A stretch of DNA of 12,887 nt from contig CALJGH010000157.1 of NCBI GenBank assembly GCA_938073925.1, forward strand, positions 1 to 12,887, given 5' to 3'. Origin of the DNA: an uncultured Nitrospinaceae bacterium. Lineage in GTDB: Bacteria; Nitrospinota; Nitrospinia; Nitrospinales; VA-1. Shown one piece after another: positions 6,569 to 12,887 of the stretch. Positions within the stretch are counted from its first letter, which is position 1, and each line of letters begins with the position of its first letter. The position numbers were made by a program, and so were the translations under genes. Below the pieces are notes generated by a model. That model was given only the letters and a program-made list of their open reading frames with translations, was not told the DNA's origin and searched no databases.

Positions 6569-7375
6569 ATGGATACCGTACTCTGGATCATCTCTAAGGT
6601 TTTTTGGCGGCTGGCTTCACCGGATGTTAGCTTGTTGTTGGTGCTATCGGTAGGAGTTTGTTTGTTATATTTTGGCCGGGAAAAGCTTGGACTAAGACTG
6701 GTTGCATTTACAACTACTATTATTATACTGTTTTCCTTGCTTCCGATTTCCAGTATGTTGTTGATCCCTCTTGAGAACAGGTTTCCCATTCCTGAACCTC
6801 TTTCCGAAGATATAAACGGAGTGATTGTTTTGGGAGGAGCTGAAAGTCCTAAACTCACTCAAGTGAGAGGGCAAGCTAGTCTTGGAGATTCTGCAGAACG
6901 CTTGACAATTTTTGTGAGTCTTGCCCGTAGGTTTTCTGATGCAAAATTTGTTTATGCAGGCGGACAAGGTGCCATAGGTGCACAGGAGTATAAAGCCGCT
7001 TTTACAGCCAGGTTATTCTTTGAACAGATGGGGCTTGATCCGGATCGGGTCATATTTGATTCTCAATCCCGCAACACAATGGAGAATGCACAAAATATAT
7101 TTAAACTTGTGAAGCCTCAAAAAGGAGAAAAATGGGTGCTGATTACTTCAGCCTGGCATATGCCCAGGTCGGTGGGCATATTTAGAAAATTGGGTTGGGA
7201 GGTAATCCCTTACCCGGTAGACTTTAAAACAACTGGAAAGTTAGAACTGACCCTGCGGGTCCCTCCGAGACTTTCTTCAACATCTGCCGTTTCAAATGCG
7301 ATCTATGAATGGATAGGGCTCGCTTATTACAGATTTTTAGGGAGAACCTCAGAGTTGTTTCCAGGACCAACATAA
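6569..7375 (+). CDS. YdcF/ElyC/SanA-family (DUF218) membrane protein
   Basis: 268 residues. Two N-terminal membrane segments (about 18-36 and 42-65) precede a DUF218 domain. Family landmarks: GVIVLGGA (84-91), the ERL segment at 110-112, AGGQG (130-134) followed by E140, SRNTMENA (167-174) and TSAWHMPRS (193-201). The two-segment plus DUF218 layout is that of E. coli ElyC, an inner-membrane protein linked to peptidoglycan and lipid-carrier metabolism. The family's chemistry is not firmly established, so the role here is probably envelope biogenesis and no more can be said. GGGGTG five bases before the ATG is the likely ribosome-binding site. It stands alone on its strand, divergent from arsM, with a terminator-like hairpin ~110 bases after the stop. 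Confidence 0.88.
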   Translation: MDTVLWIISKVFWRLASPDVSLLLVLSVGVCLLYFGREKLGLRLVAFTTTIIILFSLLPISSMLLIPLENRFPIPEPLSEDINGVIVLGGAESPKLTQVRGQASLGDSAERLTIFVSLARRFSDAKFVYAGGQGAIGAQEYKAAFTARLFFEQMGLDPDRVIFDSQSRNTMENAQNIFKLVKPQKGEKWVLITSAWHMPRSVGIFRKLGWEVIPYPVDFKTTGKLELTLRVPPRLSSTSAVSNAIYEWIGLAYYRFLGRTSELFPGPT

Positions 7376-7613
7376 AGTAAGTTTATGTAAAGCAGATTTG
7401 CATTCCGATATTTTGCTGATATCAATGCTCATGGGCTTATTGTAACTCCAAGTGCTATTGAAACTTTAAATTAAAGGCTTTTCTCATAAGGTCAAGAGGC
7501 CATATGAGCTTAAATTTTTTAGGGGAGGGTTTTGGGGTTTATAAAATAAATATGTAATATTTTAAATATTTTTGCACCTTTTAGATCGGGTGCGTTTGGG
7601 ATATCTTGGAGGC
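7376..7613. other. Non-coding gap between converging genes
   Basis: 238 bases between the YdcF-family stop and the stop of the first minus-strand small gene. Apart from the terminator-like hairpin at 7483-7520 I see no gene, RNA or repeat in it. Confidence 0.5.
7483..7520 (+). terminator. Rho-independent terminator-like hairpin after the YdcF-family gene
   Basis: CTCATA (7483-7488) pairs with TATGAG (7503-7508). After one A-A mismatch, GGTC (7490-7493) pairs with GGCC (7498-7501) around an AAGA tetraloop, giving a ten-pair stem with one G-U. A run of six T (7515-7520) follows within seven bases. The T run is slightly distant, so it is probable rather than certain. Confidence 0.5.
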
Positions 7614-7820
7614 TTAACTCAAATCACTTTCTTCAATAATCTGTTCATCCAATCCGCGTTCGAGAATTTCATCGGCAATATCTCCGTAACTGCCTGATTC
7701 GTAGTCATCCACATTTTGTTCGTCGAAATCATCAAAATGGAGGGAAAATTCATTAATGCACCATTCGCGAATAGGAGTGCTGAACCTTAAAACTTTTTGA
7801 ACGGCTTCTAGTTTTTCCAT
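7614..7820 (-). CDS. Small acidic protein, unknown function
   Basis: 68 residues, strongly acidic in the second half (DDFDEQNVDDYESG and the C-terminal EIL...EESDLS part). The start MEKLEAVQKVLRF is amphipathic and probably helical. No membrane segment, signal peptide or known domain is visible; one cysteine (C21). No strong Shine-Dalgarno site precedes the ATG, which weakens the call. The residue make-up is protein-like rather than that of a random frame. It is the last of four genes read leftward from 10044. Not recognised. Confidence 0.5.
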   Translation of the reverse strand: MEKLEAVQKVLRFSTPIREWCINEFSLHFDDFDEQNVDDYESGSYGDIADEILERGLDEQIIEESDLS

Positions 7821-7839
7821 TTTATTAATTTAAGTAGCA

Positions 7840-8031
7840 TTAATTCAAGGAATTAAAGTGGTTGATGTTTTGTAAAATGGGGGGTAAGGCAATTGTCTGG
7901 GAAAATGCAGAATTTGGGGTCCTTGTGATTTTCATGCCATCTCTTAACTGAAGGACTTCTTTAAGAGTCAATGGTTGAGCTTTGGTGGCTATGTAAGAAA
8001 ATGAATTTGTTGATTTAGGTGAATTGCTCAT
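7840..8031 (-). CDS. Possible small protein, unknown function
   Basis: 63 residues with a polar Ser/Thr-rich start and a central stretch (LTLKEVLQLRDGMKI) that reads like a real short domain. It ends 19 bases before the next small gene and begins 41 bases after the secreted-protein gene, all on the same strand, so it fits an operon. There is no clear ribosome-binding site and no family recognised. A chance frame cannot be excluded. Confidence 0.35.
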   Translation of the reverse strand: MSNSPKSTNSFSYIATKAQPLTLKEVLQLRDGMKITRTPNSAFSQTIALPPILQNINHFNSLN

Positions 8032-8072
8032 AATTCAAAAATGAAAGTTACATGTTGTTTAGATGCAAAAAA

Positions 8073-8459
8073 TCATTTAAGGGATTTAAAATTTACGTTT
8101 ACAATTCCCATTTTTGACCCTGCCGTTAATGGCTGAGACAAACCAAATATAGGGCTTTCCACCTCCCACCTTCTATTTTTTCTGCGTATGGCGTACGGCC
8201 CAAACGTGTACTTTTCGCGCCCGGTTGCTAAACTTCGGTATATAGTGGCTCTACGGTTGGTGTGCTGGAGATACTTCGGAAGCCCTTTCCATATGATGAT
8301 CAGACTTTTCACTTCGACCCTGTACCATTCGACCTCTTCAGTATCATCAAGGAATTTGACTCCCTTAATTATATTCTTTTTAAAAGAAGAGGATTGAGCA
8401 GGACTCGTAATGTTGAGTGCAAGAATAAGGGCAAGGAAAGAGAAAATTATTTTATTCAT
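8073..8459 (-). CDS. Secreted small basic protein, unknown function
   Basis: 128 residues. The start is a typical Sec signal peptide: MNK, then a hydrophobic core (IIFSFLALILALNI), then SPAQSSS as the likely cleavage region near residue 22-24. There is no lipobox cysteine. The mature part is basic and rich in beta-like segments (VEWYRVEVKSLIIIWKG, KYTFGPYAIRRKN, MGIVNVNFKSLK), so a periplasmic or envelope location is likely. No domain is recognised and no strong ribosome-binding site is seen. The pentapeptide gene ends 58 bases upstream on the same strand. Confidence 0.6.
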   Translation of the reverse strand: MNKIIFSFLALILALNITSPAQSSSFKKNIIKGVKFLDDTEEVEWYRVEVKSLIIIWKGLPKYLQHTNRRATIYRSLATGREKYTFGPYAIRRKNRRWEVESPIFGLSQPLTAGSKMGIVNVNFKSLK

Positions 8460-8517
8460 AACAAGGTTATAAAATTATTGAAACTTAATTTGTAGATCTT
8501 CTTTGCTTTGCAGTATC

Positions 8518-10044
8518 TCAGGAATTATAGCCTTTGGCATCTGAAAAATCGGTATCGGTGGTATCTGTCAGATTCAGATTAGCCCCTGTTAAATTAGCAT
8601 TTTTGAAAAGAGCATCTACGAGCTTCGAGCCGGTAAGGTTTGCCCCTGCTAGATCGGCCTGGGCAAAGTCTGCATGTTCGAGATCCGAACGCTGGAGGTC
8701 GACATTTTTCATATTTGCTTTTTGGCAGTTCGCCTTGCCTAATTTTACTCCCGAGATATTCGCTCCTTCCAGGTTTACATCCGTCAAGTCCGTTTTTTGT
8801 AGATTTGCACCTATTAGGAAAGTGGATTTCAAATTGGCCTTTTGCAATATCGCCTCAGTGAGGTTTGCGCGGCTCAGATCACAATCTCGTAAATTAGATT
8901 CTGTGAGATCGGCCCCCGTTAGGTTGGCACCGCTCAGATCGGCTTTTGATAGATCGACTTGTGCCAGTTTTGCCTTGTTCATTTTTGCGCCGCATAGTTG
9001 TGCTCCTGGCAACTTTGCTTGATTGAGTTTGATTCTTTCCATGTTGGCACCAATCAGTTTTACTTCTATCAGACTGGCACCTGTTAAATCTGCGATACTC
9101 AAATCGGCTTCAGACAGGTCTGATCCTTTTAAATAGGTTCTGCGTAAAATAGCTCCATTTAATTTAGCGCGACTTAAATTGGAATTCATAAATTTTGCAT
9201 CGGTCAGGTCCGCTCCCGTAATATCTGCGCGGGGCAAGTTGGTATTTTCGAAGGTGCCGCCGGCGAGTTTGGCGCCCTTCACTTGAGCTCTATTCAGATT
9301 CGCATTTTTAAAATTGGCTTCAAAAAATACGCCCATACTCAAGCGCGAATCGGTAAAATCTACCGACTCCAAATTAGCCCCATTGAAACGGCCACGACTC
9401 AGATTAGATTCGACGATGGTGGCGTGGCTCATGTCAGTACGGGAAAAATCTGAATTACTGAGGTCGGCCTCGTTCAAATTACATTTCGAAAGATTGGCTT
9501 CGAGAAATATAGATTTTCTTAAGTTGGCACTGTCGAGATTGGAGCCAGAAAGATTGCTACCCAGAAACTTTGCTCCCTGCATGTTGGCTAATGTGAAATT
9601 AGCATTTGTAGCGGTTGTTTCCAGACAGCTTACATTCTCCATTTCAGCATTGCTTAAATTCGCTTCGCTCAGATCAACTTGATCCATATTCGAGTTCGAC
9701 AGGGTGCTATTTGCCAAATTAGTTGTTTTCAGATTGGTATTTTTTAAGCTAATACCCTGAAAATTGATTTCGGATAAATCCAGGCCGGATAAATCTTTGC
9801 CTTCGAAAACTTCTTTGGGATCGTCTTCTTTTTCCAGTTCTTCTTCAGGGGCGGAAAGCTCAGAAGTTTCTGCAGGCTCGGGAGCTTCAGTGGTTTCTTC
9901 TTCTGCCTCTTCTTCTAACTCTTCTTCAGGCTCTGCTGTTTCTTCATCATCATCGTCATCGATGAACTCGTCTTCTTCCTCAACGAGGGTTGCAGCATAT
10001 TCTTCTATAGCAGCTTCAACTTCTTCACGCGTAAAATCTACCAT
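8518..10044 (-). CDS. Large pentapeptide-repeat protein with acidic N-terminal head
   Basis: 508 residues. Residues 7-78 contain 39 Asp/Glu and only two Lys, including runs such as IDDDDDEE and EEELEEEAEEE. From about residue 81 to 500 almost every fifth position is Leu, Phe or Met in A(D/N)LXX-type repeats (for example SGLDL, SGANLTGADL), about 84 pentapeptides. By the known Rfr fold this predicts a right-handed square beta-helix of ~21 coils, much longer than Qnr or MfpA. There is no signal peptide or membrane segment, so it is probably cytoplasmic. The start is supported by AGGAA seven bases before the ATG. Pentapeptide proteins range from DNA-gyrase mimics to scaffold proteins; nothing here decides among these. 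The acidic head could be a nucleic-acid mimic or a flexible charged tether; this is inference. The DNA shows a matching 15-base periodicity. Confidence 0.93.
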   Translation of the reverse strand: MVDFTREEVEAAIEEYAATLVEEEDEFIDDDDDEETAEPEEELEEEAEEETTEAPEPAETSELSAPEEELEKEDDPKEVFEGKDLSGLDLSEINFQGISLKNTNLKTTNLANSTLSNSNMDQVDLSEANLSNAEMENVSCLETTATNANFTLANMQGAKFLGSNLSGSNLDSANLRKSIFLEANLSKCNLNEADLSNSDFSRTDMSHATIVESNLSRGRFNGANLESVDFTDSRLSMGVFFEANFKNANLNRAQVKGAKLAGGTFENTNLPRADITGADLTDAKFMNSNLSRAKLNGAILRRTYLKGSDLSEADLSIADLTGASLIEVKLIGANMERIKLNQAKLPGAQLCGAKMNKAKLAQVDLSKADLSGANLTGADLTESNLRDCDLSRANLTEAILQKANLKSTFLIGANLQKTDLTDVNLEGANISGVKLGKANCQKANMKNVDLQRSDLEHADFAQADLAGANLTGSKLVDALFKNANLTGANLNLTDTTDTDFSDAKGYNS

Positions 10045-10075
10045 TTAATCGTTCCTGGGAAATTGGGTCAACGCT

Positions 10076-10103
10076 CAGGCGCCTATGGAGAAACAGGCTC
10101 CTG
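10076..10103 (-). promoter_or_regulatory. Hairpin in the leader of the pentapeptide gene
   Basis: CAGG-c-GCC (10076-10083) and GGC-t-CCTG (10096-10103) form a seven-pair stem with one internal mismatch and a 12-base loop, 31 bases upstream of the start codon. It could be an operator dyad or a leader RNA structure; neither is shown. Confidence 0.3.
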
Positions 10104-10193
10104 ATAATAATATAGGTCTAAAGAAACTATATCAGGTCGGCCCGGAACGCAAGCTCGAACCGACCGAAACTATTAATCTTTTTTTGATGGTAA

Positions 10194-12140
10194 TTGATAG
10201 AATCAACCGACTCGGGTTTGAACTCAGGTAGTTGTAAAATAGCGGGTATAATGCGGAGAAAATTTTTTGGGGGAAATAGTTTGGATATTAACGACCAGCG
10301 ACCGGTTTTGGTTTATGACGGAGCATGTGGGTTTTGCACGTTCTGGGTTCATCGCTGGCAGCATATTACTGAAGACCAGGTGGTCTACAAGCCTTCTCAG
10401 GAAGCGGCTTCTCAATATCCTCAGATCGCCCCAGAGAAATTTGATTCATCGATATATCTGATATATCCAGACGGCACCTATTATTCCGGGGCAAAAGGGG
10501 TTTATAAAGCTCTTGCTACCTCCATGCACAAACTGCCGCTGTGGGCCTACGAAAAAGTCCCAGGATTTGCTCTAATATCGGAGTGGGCATACCGCCAGGT
10601 GGCAAACAATCGAGAGCTTTTTAGTTTCCTAACTCGATGGGTTTGGGGAACCGCCTTGGGTCGCCCGACCTGGCATCTGACGAGGCGTTTGTTCATCGTT
10701 ATATTAGGACTGGTTTATTTCATCGCTTTCTCCTCTTTTGGCAGTCAAATTGAGGGCTTGATCGGTAAGGAAGGCATTCTTCCCGCACAAAATTTTCTAC
10801 AGCAAGTGGAATCGCAAATGGGGGTAGAACGTGTTTGGAAGCTACCGACTTTGTTCTGGCTGGAAGCGGGGGACGGATTTTTAAAATTCATCTGTATGGC
10901 TGGGGCGGCGATCTCTCTTCTAGTAGCCGCAGGCATCGCCCCGGCGCTCGGGCTTTTCCTATTATGGCTGTTTTACCTCTCCCTGTTCAATGTGGGGCAG
11001 CAGTTTCTCGGATTCCAATGGGACACTCTGTTATTGGAAGCAGGGTTTCTAGCCATTTTTCTGGCACCGTTAAAATGGCGACCCAGATTGGCGATTGAGC
11101 CACCGCCATCTCCATGGGTGCTTCTGCTTTTCAAGTTCTTACTCTTCCGCGTCATATTCACATCTGGATGGGTAAAACTGGCGAGTGGTGACCCCACATG
11201 GAAAGACCTTTCCGCACTCTTATATCATTATGAAACACAACCCCTGCCAACATGGATAGGTTGGTATGCGCATCAGTTACCGCAGGGGTTTCAGGAGTAT
11301 TCGGTTATCGCGGTTTTGATAATCCAGTTGGGCGTGCCGTTTCTGATTTTTGGGCCTGGTAGGATCCGTTATGTGGCGGCCTCTATTTTAATATTTTTTC
11401 AGTTGCTGATTTTATTAACCGGAAACTATTGTTTCTTTAATATTCTAACGATTGCCTTTTGCATTTTACTTTTCGATGATGCGTTGCTCAGAAAATGTAT
11501 CCCGGGAAAATGGCAAATTACGGAAACCCGAAACCGCATACCCGAATGGAAGAAGTGGTTCTTAGAGGGAATGGGGCAGGGGGTGTTGGCGATCAGTGTC
11601 CTTTTATATGTTGTTCCTTTGTTTATCAGTCCGGTGAAATACCCTTCTGTTTTTATATCGATGGTGAACACCATTCGTCCATTCCATATCGTTAATCAGT
11701 ACGGTTTGTTTGCAGTGATGACCACTTCGCGTCCGGAGATTTTTATAAAGGGCAGTAATGATGGTCAGGAATGGAAAACGTATGAGCTCAAATGGAAACC
11801 GGGAAAGTTAAGCAAAGCTCCGGCATTTGTTGCTCCACACCAGCCGCGACTCGACTGGCAGATGTGGTTCGCCGCACTCAGCAATTATGAAAGAAATCCA
11901 TGGCTGATCCAGTTTATGACCCGACTCCTCGAAGGTTCGCCGCCAGTACTCGATTTATTAGCAAGCAACCCGTTTCCCGAAAAGCCTCCGAAATACATCC
12001 AGGCTGTGGTCTACGATTACTGGTTCGCCGACACAGAAACCAAAGAAAAAACCGGCAACTGGTGGCAACGCCAATACAAAGAGCCCTATACCCCTGTCCT
12101 ACAACTCCCTTCTAGCGAGAGACCTTTACATAAGTCGTAA
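10194..12140 (+). CDS. DCC thiol-disulfide oxidoreductase domain fused to lipase maturation factor-like membrane protein
   Basis: Up to 648 residues, counted from a TTG at 10194. Likelier starts are ATG 10251 (residue 20) or TTG 10281 (residue 30, just before the domain and preceded by GGGGGA). Residues ~37-150 form a DCC/DUF393 domain with VLVYDGACGFC, the redox pair being C45 and C48. From ~163 come about eight membrane segments with lipase-maturation-factor landmarks: FLGFQWDTLLLEAG (271-284), TGNYCFFNILT (409-419), IKGSNDGQEW (518-527) and VAPHQPRLDWQMWFAAL (546-562). In vertebrates LMF1 is an ER protein needed for folding of dimeric lipases. The bacterial function is not established, and a role in folding exported proteins together with the thiol domain is inference. 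No partner lipase gene is in the window. It is divergent from the pentapeptide gene, and no clear terminator follows. Confidence 0.88.
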   Translation: MIESTDSGLNSGSCKIAGIMRRKFFGGNSLDINDQRPVLVYDGACGFCTFWVHRWQHITEDQVVYKPSQEAASQYPQIAPEKFDSSIYLIYPDGTYYSGAKGVYKALATSMHKLPLWAYEKVPGFALISEWAYRQVANNRELFSFLTRWVWGTALGRPTWHLTRRLFIVILGLVYFIAFSSFGSQIEGLIGKEGILPAQNFLQQVESQMGVERVWKLPTLFWLEAGDGFLKFICMAGAAISLLVAAGIAPALGLFLLWLFYLSLFNVGQQFLGFQWDTLLLEAGFLAIFLAPLKWRPRLAIEPPPSPWVLLLFKFLLFRVIFTSGWVKLASGDPTWKDLSALLYHYETQPLPTWIGWYAHQLPQGFQEYSVIAVLIIQLGVPFLIFGPGRIRYVAASILIFFQLLILLTGNYCFFNILTIAFCILLFDDALLRKCIPGKWQITETRNRIPEWKKWFLEGMGQGVLAISVLLYVVPLFISPVKYPSVFISMVNTIRPFHIVNQYGLFAVMTTSRPEIFIKGSNDGQEWKTYELKWKPGKLSKAPAFVAPHQPRLDWQMWFAALSNYERNPWLIQFMTRLLEGSPPVLDLLASNPFPEKPPKYIQAVVYDYWFADTETKEKTGNWWQRQYKEPYTPVLQLPSSERPLHKS

Positions 12141-12164
12141 AATCGGGAAAAGTTAGGAACACAC

Positions 12165-12174
12165 TCGGCGAATT
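12165..12174 (+). repeat. Candidate left terminal inverted repeat of the IS30 remnant
   Basis: TCGGCGAATT abuts the transposase stop codon and is repeated in inverted form at 12801-12810. IS30 transposase genes normally end next to or inside the terminal repeat. The match is only ten bases perfect with weak extension, so chance is possible. Confidence 0.35.
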
Positions 12175-12583
12175 CAAGTTTGGAGTGCAACAGTTAGTAA
12201 AGTTTTCTTTTTGAAGAATAACTCATAGGGAGTTTTGAAACCAAGAGTTTTTCTGGGTCGTTGATTAAGTTGATCCATGATGAAGTTCAGTTGCTTCTGA
12301 GTGACGTTATTCAAGGGTTGTGATTTTGGTAAATATTGGCGAATGAGCCCATTGGTGTTTTCGTTCAAACCTCTTCCCAAGAAGAATAAGGATATGCAAA
12401 GTAGATATTATCCGGCAGAGTTTTAGCTATATTCTTGTGTTCAGAGAACTCCAACCCGTTGTCATCGGTTATGGAGTTGATTTGATTTTGAGAAGGTTTT
12501 AGTCCTTGTACGATGCTTTGGCGCACCAGGTTGGCGTGTTTGGTATTTGATTTGGTCAGAAACGTGTAGTTGCTTTTAAGCTT
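12174..12583 (-). pseudogene. IS30-family transposase remnant, frameshifted and 5'-truncated
   Basis: Read leftward, one frame gives KSNYTFLTKSNTKHA, then SITDDNGLEFSEHKNIA and FAYPYSSWEEV, and then stops. The next frame resumes at RGLNENTNGLIRQYLPKS and continues through NQRPRKTLGFKTPYELF to a stop at 12174. Joined, this is the C-terminal half of an IS30-family DDE transposase, including the second catalytic Asp (in ITDDNG) and the Glu of NENTNG. A single missing A near 12373-12376 (GAAGAG where GAAAGAG is expected) explains the break. About 137 codons remain of the usual ~300-350; homology stops near 12577, and an in-frame stop lies shortly beyond, so the N-terminal DNA-binding half is gone. 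It cannot make an active transposase. Confidence 0.85.
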
Positions 12584-12730
12584 CGCACTACTGAATTTAA
12601 AACTTTTTTAATAATAATGCGCAAGTCACTGTTTATAAAACGATTAGATATTAATGGGGAAACGATTAATTTTTAATCAACTAACCCTAAGCTATCCTTT
12701 TTAATGGTTATATTGGTTTTTCAGGGTAAC

Positions 12731-12750
12731 TTATCCCCAAGTTTTCCACA
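12731..12750 (+). promoter_or_regulatory. Pair of DnaA-box-like 9-mers in tandem
   Basis: TTATCCCCA (one mismatch to TTATCCACA) and TTTTCCACA (full match to the relaxed TTWTNCACA consensus) lie in the same orientation, 11 bases start to start, which is one helical turn. Such close pairs are common in oriC and in dnaA promoters. Confidence 0.5.
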
Positions 12751-12800
12751 GTTTATGTTAGCAAAAATAAAGTCAAGTGATAATTTACTTATTATATTTC

Positions 12801-12810
12801 AATTCGCCGA
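12801..12810 (-). repeat. Candidate right terminal inverted repeat of the IS30 remnant
   Basis: AATTCGCCGA is the exact reverse complement of 12165-12174. If real it bounds a ~646-base internally deleted element, but the DnaA-box-like sites would then lie inside it. Confidence 0.3.
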
Positions 12811-12887
12811 AAATGCTTGCTTCCATCAATAAAGTCAAACCCCAGTCATATATTTATCGCGATTTTTTTTGTGGGCAATTGAAACAT

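Larger units (their letters stand above)
12584..12887. other. AT-rich non-coding stretch with DnaA-box-like sites; possible origin region
   Basis: 304 bases with no credible gene on either strand. It contains two DnaA-box-like 9-mers (12731-12739 and 12742-12750), an 11-base direct repeat AATAAAGTCAA (12766-12776 and 12828-12838), and AT-rich tracts such as 12781-12800 and the eight-T run near 12863-12870. Together these resemble part of a replication origin, but too few boxes are seen to be sure. Confidence 0.4.

Noticed and set aside
7418..7474. GATATCAATGCT shared with the reductase gene (near 4148), suggesting a gene fragment
   Set aside because: Several 12-base matches are expected by chance in a window of this size, and similarity fades at once on both sides.
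8518..9800. Regular spaced short repeats resembling an array
   Set aside because: The ~15-base periodicity is coding pentapeptide repeat, not direct repeats with unique spacers; no CRISPR or cas gene is seen.
8534..10048. Long open frames on the + strand opposite the pentapeptide gene
   Set aside because: They are serine- or arginine-rich shadows produced by the repetitive A(D/N)LXX codons and the Glu-rich head on the minus strand; no ribosome-binding sites or known domains.
10135..10185. GGTCGG/CCGACC stem plus seven T as a terminator
   Set aside because: The T run starts 13 bases after the stem and the 19-base centre does not pair well; no + strand gene lies just upstream to be terminated.
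12174..12380. A stand-alone 68-residue gene
   Set aside because: It is the C-terminal end of an IS30 transposase whose upstream part is in another frame after a one-base deletion.

Overview
The window looks like a piece of a Gram-negative, respiring bacterial chromosome. The reasons are a ten-haem c-type cytochrome, a YdcF/ElyC-type envelope protein, a lipase-maturation-factor homologue and moderately AT-rich DNA. No rRNA or universal marker is present, so the taxon cannot be fixed. A marine Nitrospinota or deltaproteobacterial-type lineage would fit, but that is only an impression.

Left part (1-4864, + strand): a compact four-gene redox operon, cut by the left window edge. In order it encodes (i) the end of a cyclic-nucleotide-binding-like domain fused to a 16-cysteine, four-[4Fe-4S] ferredoxin; (ii) a small di-haem b membrane protein with two H-X13-H pairs; (iii) a membrane-anchored ten-CxxCH cytochrome whose N-terminal, probably cytoplasmic, region is a duplicated four-cysteine module; and (iv) a membrane-anchored NAD(P)H-FAD-[2Fe-2S] reductase with a TTG start. 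Genes i-iii are separated by 2 and 0 bases and genes ii and iii lack a Shine-Dalgarno site, so their translation is probably coupled. The parts form a plausible electron path from NAD(P)H through Fe-S centres and membrane haem b to periplasmic haem c, or the reverse. This is the most interesting system here.

Middle (4887-7613): on the minus strand, arsM (arsenite S-adenosylmethionine methyltransferase, all four expected cysteines present) followed by a small four-cysteine zinc-ribbon-like protein. A divergent intergenic region then leads to a + strand YdcF/ElyC/SanA-family (DUF218) membrane protein, followed by a terminator-like hairpin.

Right-centre (7614-10044, minus strand): three small uncharacterised genes (one with a signal peptide) and a 508-residue pentapeptide-repeat protein with an extremely acidic N-terminal head. 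Divergent from it is a 600+ residue fusion of a DCC-type thiol-disulfide oxidoreductase domain with a lipase maturation factor-like membrane protein (to 12140).

Right end (12141-12887): a frameshifted, 5'-truncated IS30-family transposase remnant. An AT-rich non-coding stretch follows, holding two DnaA-box-like 9-mers one helical turn apart. This is a possible replication origin or other DnaA-controlled site at the window edge.
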